Shown one piece after another: positions 18,987 through 27,015 of a DNA stretch of 64,000 nucleotides; the stretch's first letter is position 1, and each line of letters starts with the position of its first letter. This DNA comes from Nocardia mexicana NBRC 108244 (GTDB lineage Bacteria; Actinomycetota; Actinomycetes; Mycobacteriales; Mycobacteriaceae). The notes under the pieces are model-generated. The model ran no database searches. It worked only from the letters and a program-made list of their open reading frames with translations, and was not told the DNA's origin. Made by a program: the position numbers and the translations under genes. The stretch is taken from contig NZ_BDBV01000062.1 in assembly GCF_001613165.1 (NCBI RefSeq), positions 62,001 through 126,000 on the forward strand, read 5' to 3'.

Positions 18987-20422
18987 TTGCGTTGCACCGC
19001 CTTCGAATACAAATCCAGTAAACGATGATCTGGGTCGTAGTGGTTCTTCAACTCGGGATAGACGTCGCCGCCGTACAGCTCGGCGAACTCATCCTTGTCG
19101 TAGTAGGCATCCGAGTACAGGGATTTGTGACCGTCCAGTTCGGACACCTTGCGCTCGATGGCACGGTTCGCGGCTCCCTCCTGCTGGCCGGGCACGGTCG
19201 GGACCGAGGACCAGAAGCCGACGTTCACGTAGGTGCGCTCGGGCTCCAGCGGGTACAGGCTCCAGGGGCGTTCATTCGTGGTATGCCCCCTGTCACGCAA
19301 TCGAAGCGGGCACAGCCAGACCGGTTCGATCGGGATCTCGTCGAGGAACCAGTGCATGAATTCGGCGGTGCGTTCGATCGGCACCTCGATGTCCTGCACC
19401 ACCCGCTCGCGCGGCGGATTGCCCTTGCGGGCCTCGAGCCGGTCGGCGATGTCGTACTTGTGGTCCAGGGCGATCAGCTTCCAGTAGAAGCTGGAGCGCC
19501 GGTACTGCCGGGGCCAGAGGCGGCGGATCCTCGGGTTCTGGGTGCCGAAGGCCCGCGAGCACCAGAACCAGTCGGTGTCCCAGCGCCACAGGTAGTCGTG
19601 GATGGTCAGCCGGTCACGCTTGGGCTGCTTCGAGTCGTGCTGGATGGAGCGGTAGTAGACGTCCATTCCGGTGTAGTCGCTGACCGGGCCGGGCTCGTCG
19701 GTCTGGCGGCCGAGAATCAGGTAGCTCTCGTCGGCGGTGAACACGACGCCGTCGAGATAGTCGACGGGCTCGCCGTCGTAGGAGCGGTCGAGGACGATCT
19801 GCGCCATCACCGCTTCCAGCTCGTTCAGATCGTGGAAGCGCACGTGCCGCAGCGCCACGTAGGGCTGCACGGTCTCCAGTTCGATCTTCAGCCGGGTCGA
19901 ATAGCCGAGCGTGCCATAGGAGTTCGGGAATCCCCGCAGCAGATCGGCATGCTGCTCCGGCGTCGCGGTGATGATTTCCCCCGCGCCGGTCAGCACGTCG
20001 AGTTCCAGGACCGATTCGTGCGGCAGGCCGTTGCGGAACGAGGTCGACTCGATGCCCAGGCCGGTGACCGCGCCGCCGAGCGTGATCGTCTTCAGCTGCG
20101 GCACCACCAGCGGGGCCAGCCCGTACGGCAGCGTCGCGGCGACGAGATCCTCGTAGGTGGTCATGCCGGCCACGTCGGCCGTCTTGGCCTGCGGATCCAC
20201 TGCGATCACCCGGGTCAGCCCGGAGACGTCGAGACCGGGCGCCGTGCTCGCGGCGCGGGCGCGGAACAGGTTCGACGTTTTCTTGGCCAGCCGCACGTTC
20301 GCGTCCCGAGGTATGGCGCGATAACTCGCCAGCAGCCGGTCCACCCCCGCCCGATGCGCGGCAAATCCTGATTCGTGTGCGGCCGGTGCGCGGCCGGCCT
20401 TCCCCAACAGACTCACTGCCAC
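18983..20422 (-). CDS. tmsA: FAD-linked oxidoreductase (TmsA/BfaA-like)
   Basis: 479 residues of the FAD-binding type-4 (VAO/DHCR24-like) family. Visible motifs are the FAD segment VVPQLKTITLGGAVTGLGIES (PQLKTITLGGAVTG core), typical of this family, and KKTSNLFR near residue 45. It is inferred to reduce the methylene intermediate made by the downstream methyltransferase to the 10-methyl fatty acid using NADPH. The GTG start at 20422 precedes the mature-looking N-terminus. The 240-bp upstream gap to 20663 holds no gene; it should contain this operon's promoter. Orthologous by position to M. tuberculosis Rv3719. Confidence 0.83.
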   Translation of the reverse strand: MAVSLLGKAGRAPAAHESGFAAHRAGVDRLLASYRAIPRDANVRLAKKTSNLFRARAASTAPGLDVSGLTRVIAVDPQAKTADVAGMTTYEDLVAATLPYGLAPLVVPQLKTITLGGAVTGLGIESTSFRNGLPHESVLELDVLTGAGEIITATPEQHADLLRGFPNSYGTLGYSTRLKIELETVQPYVALRHVRFHDLNELEAVMAQIVLDRSYDGEPVDYLDGVVFTADESYLILGRQTDEPGPVSDYTGMDVYYRSIQHDSKQPKRDRLTIHDYLWRWDTDWFWCSRAFGTQNPRIRRLWPRQYRRSSFYWKLIALDHKYDIADRLEARKGNPPRERVVQDIEVPIERTAEFMHWFLDEIPIEPVWLCPLRLRDRGHTTNERPWSLYPLEPERTYVNVGFWSSVPTVPGQQEGAANRAIERKVSELDGHKSLYSDAYYDKDEFAELYGGDVYPELKNHYDPDHRLLDLYSKAVQRK

Positions 20423-20662
20423 CCCATGACGCTATCTCTCCCCGAAAAGAGAGGCCACTGTGAGGGTACCTATCCGTCCGAATTTTCACGCACATGTTGC
20501 ACAACGTTGGGGAATTGTCCGGATGTCCGATTCGGTGTCTTCGGCGCAGCTCACGGCGGTAATTAGCGGGTCTAACTGTGTGATTTCCGGGTTTCCGGGC
20601 GCACCGGCGGCCGTCGACATGTGAGCCCGCGGCCGATTGGGATGCGGATCACCGATCGTCGG

Positions 20663-20989
20663 TCAGGGTTGTGGATTCTCTTCCGGCCTGCGCAGCCCGA
20701 CGACCAGCAGCGTGCCGACGCCGAGGGTGACGACCGACCCGATGCCGAGCGCGATGAGGGCGGAATTGCGGTCGCGCTTCTTCTGCTCCTGGTAGCTGCG
20801 GGTGGTCATGCCGCGCTTGCGCTTCTTCGTGGTGCAGGTGTCGCCGGGCTTCATCACCCGGTTGTCGCAGGTGACCTTGCCGGAGGTGGCCAGTCCGTGA
20901 ATCCCGTACCCCAGCGGCACCACCCCGGCCACCAGCCCGATCGCACACCACAGAATCACAGCACCAACGCTGCGCTTCACCTTCGCCAT
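20663..20989 (-). CDS. Small two-helix membrane protein with GDTC motif
   Basis: 108 residues. Helix 1 is at about 8-30 and helix 2 at about 78-100. The outside loop is about 45 residues and holds KVTCDNRVMKPGDTCTT followed by MTTRSYQEQ. The two cysteines could form a disulfide. It is a paralogue of the gene at 21229-22008, which has the same spacing of both cysteines, the GDTC and the TRSxxEQ. A run of G (GGGGGGGAAC) forms the ribosome binding site. Function unknown. Confidence 0.7.
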   Translation of the reverse strand: MAKVKRSVGAVILWCAIGLVAGVVPLGYGIHGLATSGKVTCDNRVMKPGDTCTTKKRKRGMTTRSYQEQKKRDRNSALIALGIGSVVTLGVGTLLVVGLRRPEENPQP

Positions 20990-21071
20990 GTTCCCCCCCC
21001 ACGTGTTCGGTCAGTACCGGTTCCCGACAGCCGGGACTACGCCGTAGCCTAGCTCGCCGACCTCACCGGCA

Positions 21072-21224
21072 GGATGGCTCGCTCTCCCCTTTCCCGGCAG
21101 GATGGCTCGCTCTCCCCCTTCCGGGCTGGATGGCTCGCTCTTCGTTTTCCGGCTGGATGGTTCGCTCTCCCCCTTCCGGGCTGGATGGTTCGCTCTTCGT
21201 TTCCCGGCGTGCTTTTGGCCGGGA
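21072..21224. repeat. Tandem 28-bp repeats ending in a conserved hairpin (family locus A)
   Basis: Five repeats begin at 21072, 21100, 21128, 21155 and 21183 (unit starts GGATGGCTCGCTC and carries a CCCGG or CCGG box). The last passes into the hairpin TCCCGGC (21202-21208), loop GTGCTTTTG, GCCGGGA (21218-21224), followed by TC. In the sense of the neighbouring minus-strand gene the hairpin begins 4 bases after its TAG stop (21231-21229). The same hairpin recurs at 25446, 25666 (variant stem), 51890 and 52987. Confidence 0.85.
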
Positions 21225-21228
21225 TCCA

Positions 21229-22008
21229 CTACCGCTGCGGTGGGTACTGGTTGTGCGGACCCGGCTGGGGATAACCGGGCGGCGGGCCTTGGTGCTGTGG
21301 ATAACCCTGCGGCGGGCCGTATCCGGGCGGCGGAGCGTACTGCTGACCGGCGTACCCGGGCGCCTGGGCGTACTGGGGATAACCCTGCGGCGCGGCGTAC
21401 TGCGGTGCCGGTGGATACCCGGCGGGCTGCATCGGATTTTGTTGCGGTGCACCATATTGCGGTGCCGGAGGGTATCCCGCGGGCTGCATCGGATTCTGTT
21501 GCGGCGCAGGGTGGTTTGCGGGTACCGGCGGTTGCTGGGGATAGCCGTTGGGCGGCCCGGCGGCCGGGCCGGGCTGTGGGTGTCCCGGATAGGGTTGCGC
21601 CGCACCATTGTGGGCGGGCGCGGGCCATTGGCCCGGATTCGCTTGCGGGGCCTGTGGATTGTTCGTCGGAACCTGCATTCCGCCGCCCGCCGGGCCCTTC
21701 GACTTCCGCAGCTCGCTGCGCAACATGAACGCACCGCCCGCGCTGAACAGCGGGCCGAGCACGATCATCGACCAGGCGGTCTTGGTGTTCTTCGACTGCT
21801 GCTCATCGGCGCTGCGCGTGGTGGATCCGTGCTTGCCGGTGGTGACGCAGGTGTCCCCGGCTCCCATCTTCTTCCCGCCGCAGTCGACCTCACCGTGGCT
21901 GTTCAGCATGACGATGCCGCCGATCAGTGCACCGATTCCGAACACCACCAGGGCCGCCCAGGTGGCGATCTCCTTGATTCGGCGCACGCGATGCACGACT
22001 TTCGACAC
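21229..22008 (-). CDS. Membrane protein with GDTC loop and Pro/Gln/Tyr-rich tail
   Basis: About 259 residues. Two helices at about 12-34 and 82-103 flank an outside loop with EVDCGGKKMGAGDTC and TTRSADEQQ, matching the small protein at 20663-20989. A long Pro/Gln/Tyr-rich tail follows, including two copies of QNPMQPAGYPPAPQY. I place the start at GTG 22008 because GAGGGGGG lies just upstream, although the frame is open to 22095. Function unknown; the pair is probably a local duplication with tail gain or loss. A dispersed hairpin element starts right after the stop. Confidence 0.68.
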   Translation of the reverse strand: MSKVVHRVRRIKEIATWAALVVFGIGALIGGIVMLNSHGEVDCGGKKMGAGDTCVTTGKHGSTTRSADEQQSKNTKTAWSMIVLGPLFSAGGAFMLRSELRKSKGPAGGGMQVPTNNPQAPQANPGQWPAPAHNGAAQPYPGHPQPGPAAGPPNGYPQQPPVPANHPAPQQNPMQPAGYPPAPQYGAPQQNPMQPAGYPPAPQYAAPQGYPQYAQAPGYAGQQYAPPPGYGPPQGYPQHQGPPPGYPQPGPHNQYPPQR

Positions 22009-22122
22009 GAACCCCCCTCGGTGATTCCGGTAACTCTGACGACCCGGTGCCCCCGGACCGCGGCGTAGCATAGCCCGGCGGTAGTCATCGTGCACACCGC
22101 AGACTCAAACAAGGAGTTCACA

Positions 22123-22557
22123 GTGGGACAGGTCAGCGCCTCCAGTTCGATCGTCGTTCCGGCCGATCCGCAGCGCGCGCTCGAGGCGATCGCCGACTAC
22201 GAGACGGTGCGCCCCCGCATCCTCTCAGGGCACTATCACGACTACAAGGTGCTCGAGGGCGGCAAGGGCGCCGGCACCGTCGCCGAGTGGACGCTGCAGG
22301 CCACCGAGAAGCGGTCGCGCAACGTGCATGCGGTGGTGTCGGTATCGGATTCCATGGTGACCGAGCGGGATTCGAACTCCACGCTGGTGACGACCTGGAC
22401 GGTGACGCCGTCGGGCACCGATTCGCTGGTCACGATCCGCACCAGTTGGAAGGGCGCCGGCGGCGTCGCCGGATTCTTCGAGGGCATCTTCGCCCCCCTG
22501 GGCCTGAAGAAGATTCAGGCCGAGGTGCTGGAGAACCTGAAGAAGGAACTCTCCTAG
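22123..22557 (+). CDS. SRPBCC (START-like) family protein
   Basis: 144 residues with the SRPBCC alpha/beta pattern: an N-terminal strand VSASSSIVVPADPQRALEAI, a central strand-rich half, and a C-terminal helix GLKKIQAEVLENLKKEL that closes the ligand cavity. GTG 22123 follows AAGGAG by 6 bases, which decides the start; the frame is open to 22090. It resembles M. tuberculosis Rv3718c, which lies at the equivalent place between the tms-like pair and ybaB. The ligand is unknown. Confidence 0.8.
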   Translation: MGQVSASSSIVVPADPQRALEAIADYETVRPRILSGHYHDYKVLEGGKGAGTVAEWTLQATEKRSRNVHAVVSVSDSMVTERDSNSTLVTTWTVTPSGTDSLVTIRTSWKGAGGVAGFFEGIFAPLGLKKIQAEVLENLKKELS

Positions 22558-22561
22558 CTCG

Positions 22562-22909
22562 TCAACCCTTGGCGATATCGAACAGGTTGCCCTCCGGGTC
22601 GGCGAGCGTCGACCAGGTGATCCCGTACTCGTCGAAATCGGCGATGTGCTTGGCGCCCAACGAGATCGCCCGCTCGATCTGGTCGCGCCAGTCGGTCGCG
22701 GCCAGATCGAGATGGACGACGTTCTTGCCCGGATTTCTGTCCGGCACGCGCAGGAACATCAGCGTCGGCGACATGGTCTCGCGGCCGATGGTCGCGAAAT
22801 CCCGGTTCGCCTCCGGATCGACCGGCTGCTCCAGCAGTTCCGCGTAGAACTGCGCCAGCGCGGCCGCGTCGGTGCAGTCGACGGTGATGTTCACGAGCCT
22901 GGGTGGCAT
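22562..22909 (-). CDS. VOC (glyoxalase/bleomycin-resistance fold) protein
   Basis: 115 residues forming a single vicinal-oxygen-chelate domain with paired beta-alpha-beta-beta-beta modules: VNITVDCTDAAALAQFYAELL at the start and VHLDLAATDWRDQI in the middle, ending WSTLADPEGNLFDI. It is 15 bases downstream of a MerR regulator on the same strand, so it is likely that regulator's target. It may bind or modify a small molecule. The metal-ligand set looks incomplete, so no reaction is assigned. Confidence 0.8.
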   Translation of the reverse strand: MPPRLVNITVDCTDAAALAQFYAELLEQPVDPEANRDFATIGRETMSPTLMFLRVPDRNPGKNVVHLDLAATDWRDQIERAISLGAKHIADFDEYGITWSTLADPEGNLFDIAKG

Positions 22910-22924
22910 GAGGATTCCTCTCTT

Positions 22925-23743
22925 TCAGAACCGGCCGACGGGCCAGCAGACTTCGGTGCGGAAGGTCTCGGGGTCGTCGACGTCGTGCGGGGAGACGACG
23001 TAGACCTCCCGGATTGGTTCGTCGAGGGCGGTGTCGTGCTCGGCGACATGGCTGCCCAGCGCGCCGTAGGTACGGTCGAAATCGGTGAGCGGTCCGGCGT
23101 GCACGGCGATCGCGAAGCGGCGGGCAGGAAGGTCGATCACCGCGGCCTCGCTCCCGGCGCCGATGCCGCGATCGGACGCGGCGAGGGGCACATAGGCCAC
23201 CACCTCGCCGACCTCGTTCTCGAAGAAGTCGTTCGAGTAGGTGGCGCCGCTCGGTCCGGCCGGTGTCACCCCCGCGGCCTCGAGCAGCTCGAACAGCCGG
23301 GTGAAGGTCGCATCGCACCAATCGCCGATTCCCTCGCGCGCCACCGCGCCGGTGATCGACAGCGCGGGAAACGCGGGGACGGAACGATATTCGACCGCGA
23401 TCGGCGCGCTCGGCAGCAACAGCGCCCGCAGCGACGCGACCACGTCGCGGGTGCGCGCCAGCTCCGCCTCCATGCGTTCCAGGTGCGCGCGCAGGGCGGC
23501 ATCGCGCGTGGACTCGTCCGATGCGGCGAGCACCGTGCGGATTTCCGGCAGCGGCATGTTCAGGTCACGCAGGCGCCTGATGAGATGCGCCTGCGCGACC
23601 TGCCCGGTCGAGTAGCGCCGGTACCCGGAGGCCGGGTCGATCGTCGCGGGCTCCAGCAGCTCGATCTCGTGGTAGTACCGCAGCGTCTTGACGCTGAGAT
23701 AGGTCATCCGGGCGAACTCCCCGATGGAGACTGTCGCTGTCAT
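22925..23743 (-). CDS. MerR-family regulator with GyrI-like effector domain
   Basis: 272 residues. The N-terminal winged helix (SIGEFARMTYLSVKTLRYYHE) and SGYRRYS wing are typical of MerR. A coiled coil follows (about 75-120), then a C-terminal GyrI/BmrR-like small-molecule-binding domain (about 120-272). Regulators of this design activate efflux or detoxification genes by untwisting a long-spacer promoter. Here the following VOC gene is the likely target. There is no cysteine cluster for metals, so an organic ligand is more likely. Confidence 0.85.
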   Translation of the reverse strand: MTATVSIGEFARMTYLSVKTLRYYHEIELLEPATIDPASGYRRYSTGQVAQAHLIRRLRDLNMPLPEIRTVLAASDESTRDAALRAHLERMEAELARTRDVVASLRALLLPSAPIAVEYRSVPAFPALSITGAVAREGIGDWCDATFTRLFELLEAAGVTPAGPSGATYSNDFFENEVGEVVAYVPLAASDRGIGAGSEAAVIDLPARRFAIAVHAGPLTDFDRTYGALGSHVAEHDTALDEPIREVYVVSPHDVDDPETFRTEVCWPVGRF

Positions 23744-23786
23744 GCCTGACAGCGAACACCCTCCAGTGGGAGGAGAGTCAAGCCCT

Positions 23787-24371
23787 TCAGTAGGTGAGTA
23801 CGAAGGTGAGCAGGGGTGTGGTCTGAATCGCTCCGCGCCAGAAGGAGTAGCCGAACCAGACGTTGGGGGTGACCTCGCGGATCTCGTCCCAGATCTGCGG
23901 GGTGATGGACGGTGCGTAGTCCAGGGCCCAGACCGGCTGACCGTCGATCTTCGACGGCGCGGAATAGACGTAGGCGGGGAATCCCTCGATTCCGGCGCCG
24001 GTGATGCGGTTCATCAACCGGCCGCCGTCGGGGCCGGTGTAGAAGTTCTTGCCGATCCAGAACGGCGGCGCCGTCGCCTCCACGATCGGCGGGCGCGCCA
24101 CCCAGCCGTTGGTGACGCCGCTGGGAACGGCGCCCTGGGCCGAATCCATGAAGATCCGGTCCTGCTGCTCCGGGGAACAGATATCGCGCAGCGCGATGAT
24201 GGTCGCCTGCGGGTTGTCTGTATACAGCGCACAGCCGCCGCCGTACTCGGCGTCCGCGTGTGCGGCGGGCGCCAGGACCGCGCCCGGTACCAGGGCGAGC
24301 ACCGCCGCCAGGCATGCCGGCGCGACCGAACGCGCGACGGATTTGCGTAAATTCTCACGGTCTACACGCAT
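23787..24371 (-). CDS. Secreted protein of unknown function
   Basis: 194 residues with a clear signal peptide: basic start MRVDRENLRK, hydrophobic core around 15-35, and cleavage after AHA near residue 40. The mature part has two nearby cysteines (GGCALYTDN and RDICSPEQ) that may pair, and many Trp/Tyr residues. It resembles small secreted proteins seen across Nocardia/Mycobacterium but I cannot name a family. ATG 24371 has TGGAGG upstream; the frame is open far upstream, through the tandem repeat region, without signal. Confidence 0.65.
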   Translation of the reverse strand: MRVDRENLRKSVARSVAPACLAAVLALVPGAVLAPAAHADAEYGGGCALYTDNPQATIIALRDICSPEQQDRIFMDSAQGAVPSGVTNGWVARPPIVEATAPPFWIGKNFYTGPDGGRLMNRITGAGIEGFPAYVYSAPSKIDGQPVWALDYAPSITPQIWDEIREVTPNVWFGYSFWRGAIQTTPLLTFVLTY

Positions 24372-24494
24372 TGCTGCCTCCACCAGTGACCCGACCCGAC
24401 TTCGATCGTAGATCGCTATCGCCGGGTGGATAGGGGAGTAGACCCAACCGTGACTACGCTGGAGCACAACCACTTCCCGCAGAGAGGACAGCCC

Positions 24495-24824
24495 GTGGAG
24501 CCCGGTGGACAGGTCGACATGCAGGCACTGCTTGCGCAGGCCCAGCAGATGCAGGAGGCCGTGATGGCCGCACAGGCCGAGATCGCGGAGGCCGAGGTGG
24601 AAGGCGAGGCCGGGGGCGGCCTGGTGAAGGTGACGATCAAGGCGACCGGTGAGGTGCAGTCGCTGCAGATCGATCCGAAGGTCGTCGATCCGGACGATAT
24701 CGAGACCCTGCAGGATCTCGTCGTGGGCGCGGTCAACACCGCGATGTCCAACGCGCAGCAGCTGGCCGCGGAGAAGCTGGGCCCGCTGGCCGGTGGCGGC
24801 GGCATGCCCGGCCTGCCCTTCTGA
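24495..24824 (+). CDS. ybaB: YbaB/EbfC nucleoid-associated protein
   Basis: 109 residues. The family core is clear: MQALLAQAQQMQEAV, then EAGGGLVKVTIKATGEVQSL, then IDPKVVDPDDIETLQDLV. These small dimeric proteins bind DNA and are almost always encoded next to recR, as here (12-base gap). GTG 24495 is chosen because AGAGGA precedes it and the family N-terminus starts there. It is equivalent to M. tuberculosis Rv3716c, although the Pro/Gly tail is shorter. Confidence 0.93.
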   Translation: MEPGGQVDMQALLAQAQQMQEAVMAAQAEIAEAEVEGEAGGGLVKVTIKATGEVQSLQIDPKVVDPDDIETLQDLVVGAVNTAMSNAQQLAAEKLGPLAGGGGMPGLPF

Positions 24825-24836
24825 TCGAGGCGCGAG

Positions 24837-25445
24837 GTGTACGAGGGTCCGGTTCAGGATCTGATCGACGAACTGGGCAAGCTGCCCGGCGTCGGTCCGA
24901 AGAGCGCGCAGCGTATCGCCTTCCACCTGTTGACGGTGGAGCCGCCGGAGATCGACCGGCTGCAGGCCGTCCTGCAGAAGGTGCGCGACGGTGTGCGGTT
25001 CTGTGCGGTCTGCGGCACGGTCTCCGACGGCGAGCTGTGCCGCATCTGTGCCGATCCGCGGCGCGACCGCACCCTGATCTGCGTGGTCGAGGAGCCCAAG
25101 GATGTGCAGGCGGTCGAGCGGACCCGTGAGTTCCGCGGCCGCTACCACGTGCTCGGCGGCGCCCTCGACCCGCTGTCCGGGGTCGGTCCCGACCAGCTGC
25201 GCATCCGGGAACTGCTGGCGCGCATCGGAAATCAGGACGACGGGGTCGATGTCACCGAGGTGATCATCGCGACCGACCCGAACACCGAGGGCGAGGCGAC
25301 GGCCACCTACCTGGTCCGCATGCTGCGCGATTTCCCGGGCCTCACCGTCACCCGCCTGGCCTCCGGCCTCCCCATGGGCGGCGACCTGGAATTCGCCGAC
25401 GAACTCACCCTCGGCCGCGCCCTCTCGGGCCGCCGCGCACTCTGA
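24837..25445 (+). CDS. recR: Recombination protein RecR
   Basis: 202 residues. The order is the helix-hairpin-helix LGKLPGVGPKSAQRIAF, a zinc finger Cys56/59/68/71 (CAVC…CRIC), and a Toprim domain from about 79 (LICVVEEPKDVQAVE, then DPNTEGEATA). It acts with RecF and RecO to load RecA on gapped DNA. It is probably translated together with ybaB. Its TGA stop is fused directly to the hairpin of the dispersed repeat family. Confidence 0.97.
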   Translation: MYEGPVQDLIDELGKLPGVGPKSAQRIAFHLLTVEPPEIDRLQAVLQKVRDGVRFCAVCGTVSDGELCRICADPRRDRTLICVVEEPKDVQAVERTREFRGRYHVLGGALDPLSGVGPDQLRIRELLARIGNQDDGVDVTEVIIATDPNTEGEATATYLVRMLRDFPGLTVTRLASGLPMGGDLEFADELTLGRALSGRRAL

Positions 25446-25688
25446 TCCCGGCCAAAAGCACGCCGGGAATATGGAGGTGCAGTGCACGCCGGGAATATGG
25501 AGGTGTAGTGCACGCCGGGAATATGGAGGTGCAGCGCACGCCGGGAATACGGGGGTGCACTGCACGCCGGGAATGCGGAGGCGTAGTGCACGCCCGGAAT
25601 ACGGAGGCGTAGTGCGTGGTACGGCGCCGTCGAAAGTTCTGGCGTGGTGTGGCGCCCGTCAGTAGTTCCGGCATGCTTTCGGCCGGAA
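25446..25688. repeat. 26-bp tandem repeats flanked by two inverted hairpins (family locus B)
   Basis: The left hairpin is TCCCGGC (25446-25452), loop CAAAAGCAC, GCCGGGA (25462-25468). Six 26-bp repeats start at 25459, 25485, 25511, 25537, 25563 and 25589, each beginning CACGCCGGGAAT (the last CACGCCCGGAAT). A right hairpin in the opposite orientation is TTCCGGC (25666-25672), loop ATGCTTTCG, GCCGGAA (25682-25688). The right stem carries a paired C-to-T/G-to-A change relative to the other copies. This fills nearly all the gap between recR and the LysE gene. Confidence 0.88.
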
Positions 25689-25744
25689 TCTGCCGTACGG
25701 AATTGGGCTATGCGGGAGTGCGGTTTCCGGTTACTGTCGCCGGA

Positions 25745-26365
25745 GTGAGTCCGGAGTTCTTGCTGACAACGTTGGTTATCGTCGTTACGCCGGGGACCGG
25801 TGCGCTGTATACGCTCGCCGCGGGGCTGAGCCGGGGGGCCCGGGCGAGCGTGATCGCCGCCTTCGGGTGCACGCTCGGGATCGTCCCGCACATGGTCGCG
25901 GCGATCACCGGCCTGGCGGCGCTGTTGAATACCAGCGCGATCGCGTTCCAGACGCTGAAGTATCTGGGCGTCGCCTACCTGCTCTACATGGCCTGGAGCA
26001 CGTTCCGGGACAAGGGGACGCTCGCGATCGATGAGCAGCGGGAGTCCGGGCCCGCGCCCTCGGCGCTGCGGGTGATCGTGTCGGCGGTGCTGCTCAACCT
26101 GCTCAATCCCAAGCTGACCATCTTCTTCTTCGCGTTCCTGCCGCAGTTCGTCAGCCCGCAGGAGGCGCACGCGCTGCCCCGCATGCTGGAACTCAGCGGC
26201 GTCTTCATGCTCGCGACGTTCGTGGTGTTCGCCGCCTACGGCGCCTTCGCCGCCGCGGTGCGCACCCACGTCATCGACCGCCCCGCCATCACCACCTGGC
26301 TGCGGCGCGTCTTCGGCGCCTCGTTCCTCGCCCTCGCGGGCCGCCTCGCACTGCAGAACCAGTAG
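25745..26365 (+). CDS. LysE/RhtB-family exporter
   Basis: 206 residues with about six membrane helices and the family start MSPEFLLTTLVIVVTPGTG, where the conserved PG lies in helix 1. LLNLLNPKLTIFFFAFLPQF is the second hallmark. It is an amino-acid or derivative efflux permease of the cytoplasmic membrane; the substrate is not readable. The start at GTG 25745 is chosen from family alignment; the frame is open back to 25616 through repeat DNA, which is unlikely to be translated. Confidence 0.88.
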   Translation: MSPEFLLTTLVIVVTPGTGALYTLAAGLSRGARASVIAAFGCTLGIVPHMVAAITGLAALLNTSAIAFQTLKYLGVAYLLYMAWSTFRDKGTLAIDEQRESGPAPSALRVIVSAVLLNLLNPKLTIFFFAFLPQFVSPQEAHALPRMLELSGVFMLATFVVFAAYGAFAAAVRTHVIDRPAITTWLRRVFGASFLALAGRLALQNQ

Positions 26366-26370
26366 GCGGC

Positions 26371-27015
26371 TCAGAGGTCGACGGGCTGCCAGTCGAGGGC
26401 GTCGAGGCGGGTGCGGTCGCCGGTGGTCCAGTCCCAGATGAGGTCGGCCACCTGGACGGCGTCGGTGAGCCGGGTGCCGAAATGCCGCTCGGGGGAACCG
26501 TCGCGGAATTCGAGCGTGTAGGTGCCGGCGCCGTCGAGGAAGGTCTGGATGTAGTCCTGAGGTGCGCGTTCGACGATCAGATACGGATTGGGGGCGGCCA
26601 GGTTCGGGATCCAGTCGTGGATCAGGACCTTGGTGAGATACGGGAATTCGCCCGCACCGCCGTGGCTGACGGTGACCGGGACCAGCCCGGCCGGATCGAT
26701 CAGCCAGGTGAGCTGCGGATCGTAGACGGCGTAGCCGCGCGGCGTGGCGAGATCGAACAGCAGCCCGCGCAGGTGACCGATCGCATCGTAGGGGCTCGAA
26801 ACATACAGCGCCGCACCGGTTTCGGCGCCGCCGACCGGCTGATTAGCCAGGAAGCTGTCGCGCTCGGACAGCTGTTCGTTGCGCTTGTTCAGCTCGGCCG
26901 CGATCTGCGCCACCGTCTCGGCCTCCGGCAGCCCCCGCTGGGCCGTCAGATACGCGTCGACCTCGTCGGGGCTCGCGGCGGCACCCGACGGCAGCAGGAC
27001 GTGGTCGTAGCTCAC
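26371..27015 (-). CDS. Conserved protein of unknown function
   Basis: 214 residues, soluble, with no signal peptide. The N-terminal third is helical (VDAYLTAQRGLPEAETVAQIAAELN); the rest is strand-rich, with FEFRDGSPERH-type C-terminal sequence (LEFRDGSPERHFGTRLTD). I do not recognise the family; the C-terminal pattern slightly recalls small immunity-type proteins, but this is speculation. Its start overlaps the stop of the Cys-rich protein by four bases (27012-27015), so the two are co-translated, with the Cys-rich gene first. Confidence 0.55.
   Translation of the reverse strand: MSYDHVLLPSGAAASPDEVDAYLTAQRGLPEAETVAQIAAELNKRNEQLSERDSFLANQPVGGAETGAALYVSSPYDAIGHLRGLLFDLATPRGYAVYDPQLTWLIDPAGLVPVTVSHGGAGEFPYLTKVLIHDWIPNLAAPNPYLIVERAPQDYIQTFLDGAGTYTLEFRDGSPERHFGTRLTDAVQVADLIWDWTTGDRTRLDALDWQPVDL

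Noticed and set aside
23787..25565. A 592-residue frame joining the secreted protein to DNA opposite ybaB, recR and the repeats
   Set aside because: Only the last 194 residues carry a signal peptide and protein-like composition; the upstream part is antisense to ybaB-recR. Start placed at 24371.
25459..25614. CRISPR array
   Set aside because: The 26-bp units are contiguous with no unique spacers, and no cas gene is nearby; it is a minisatellite.
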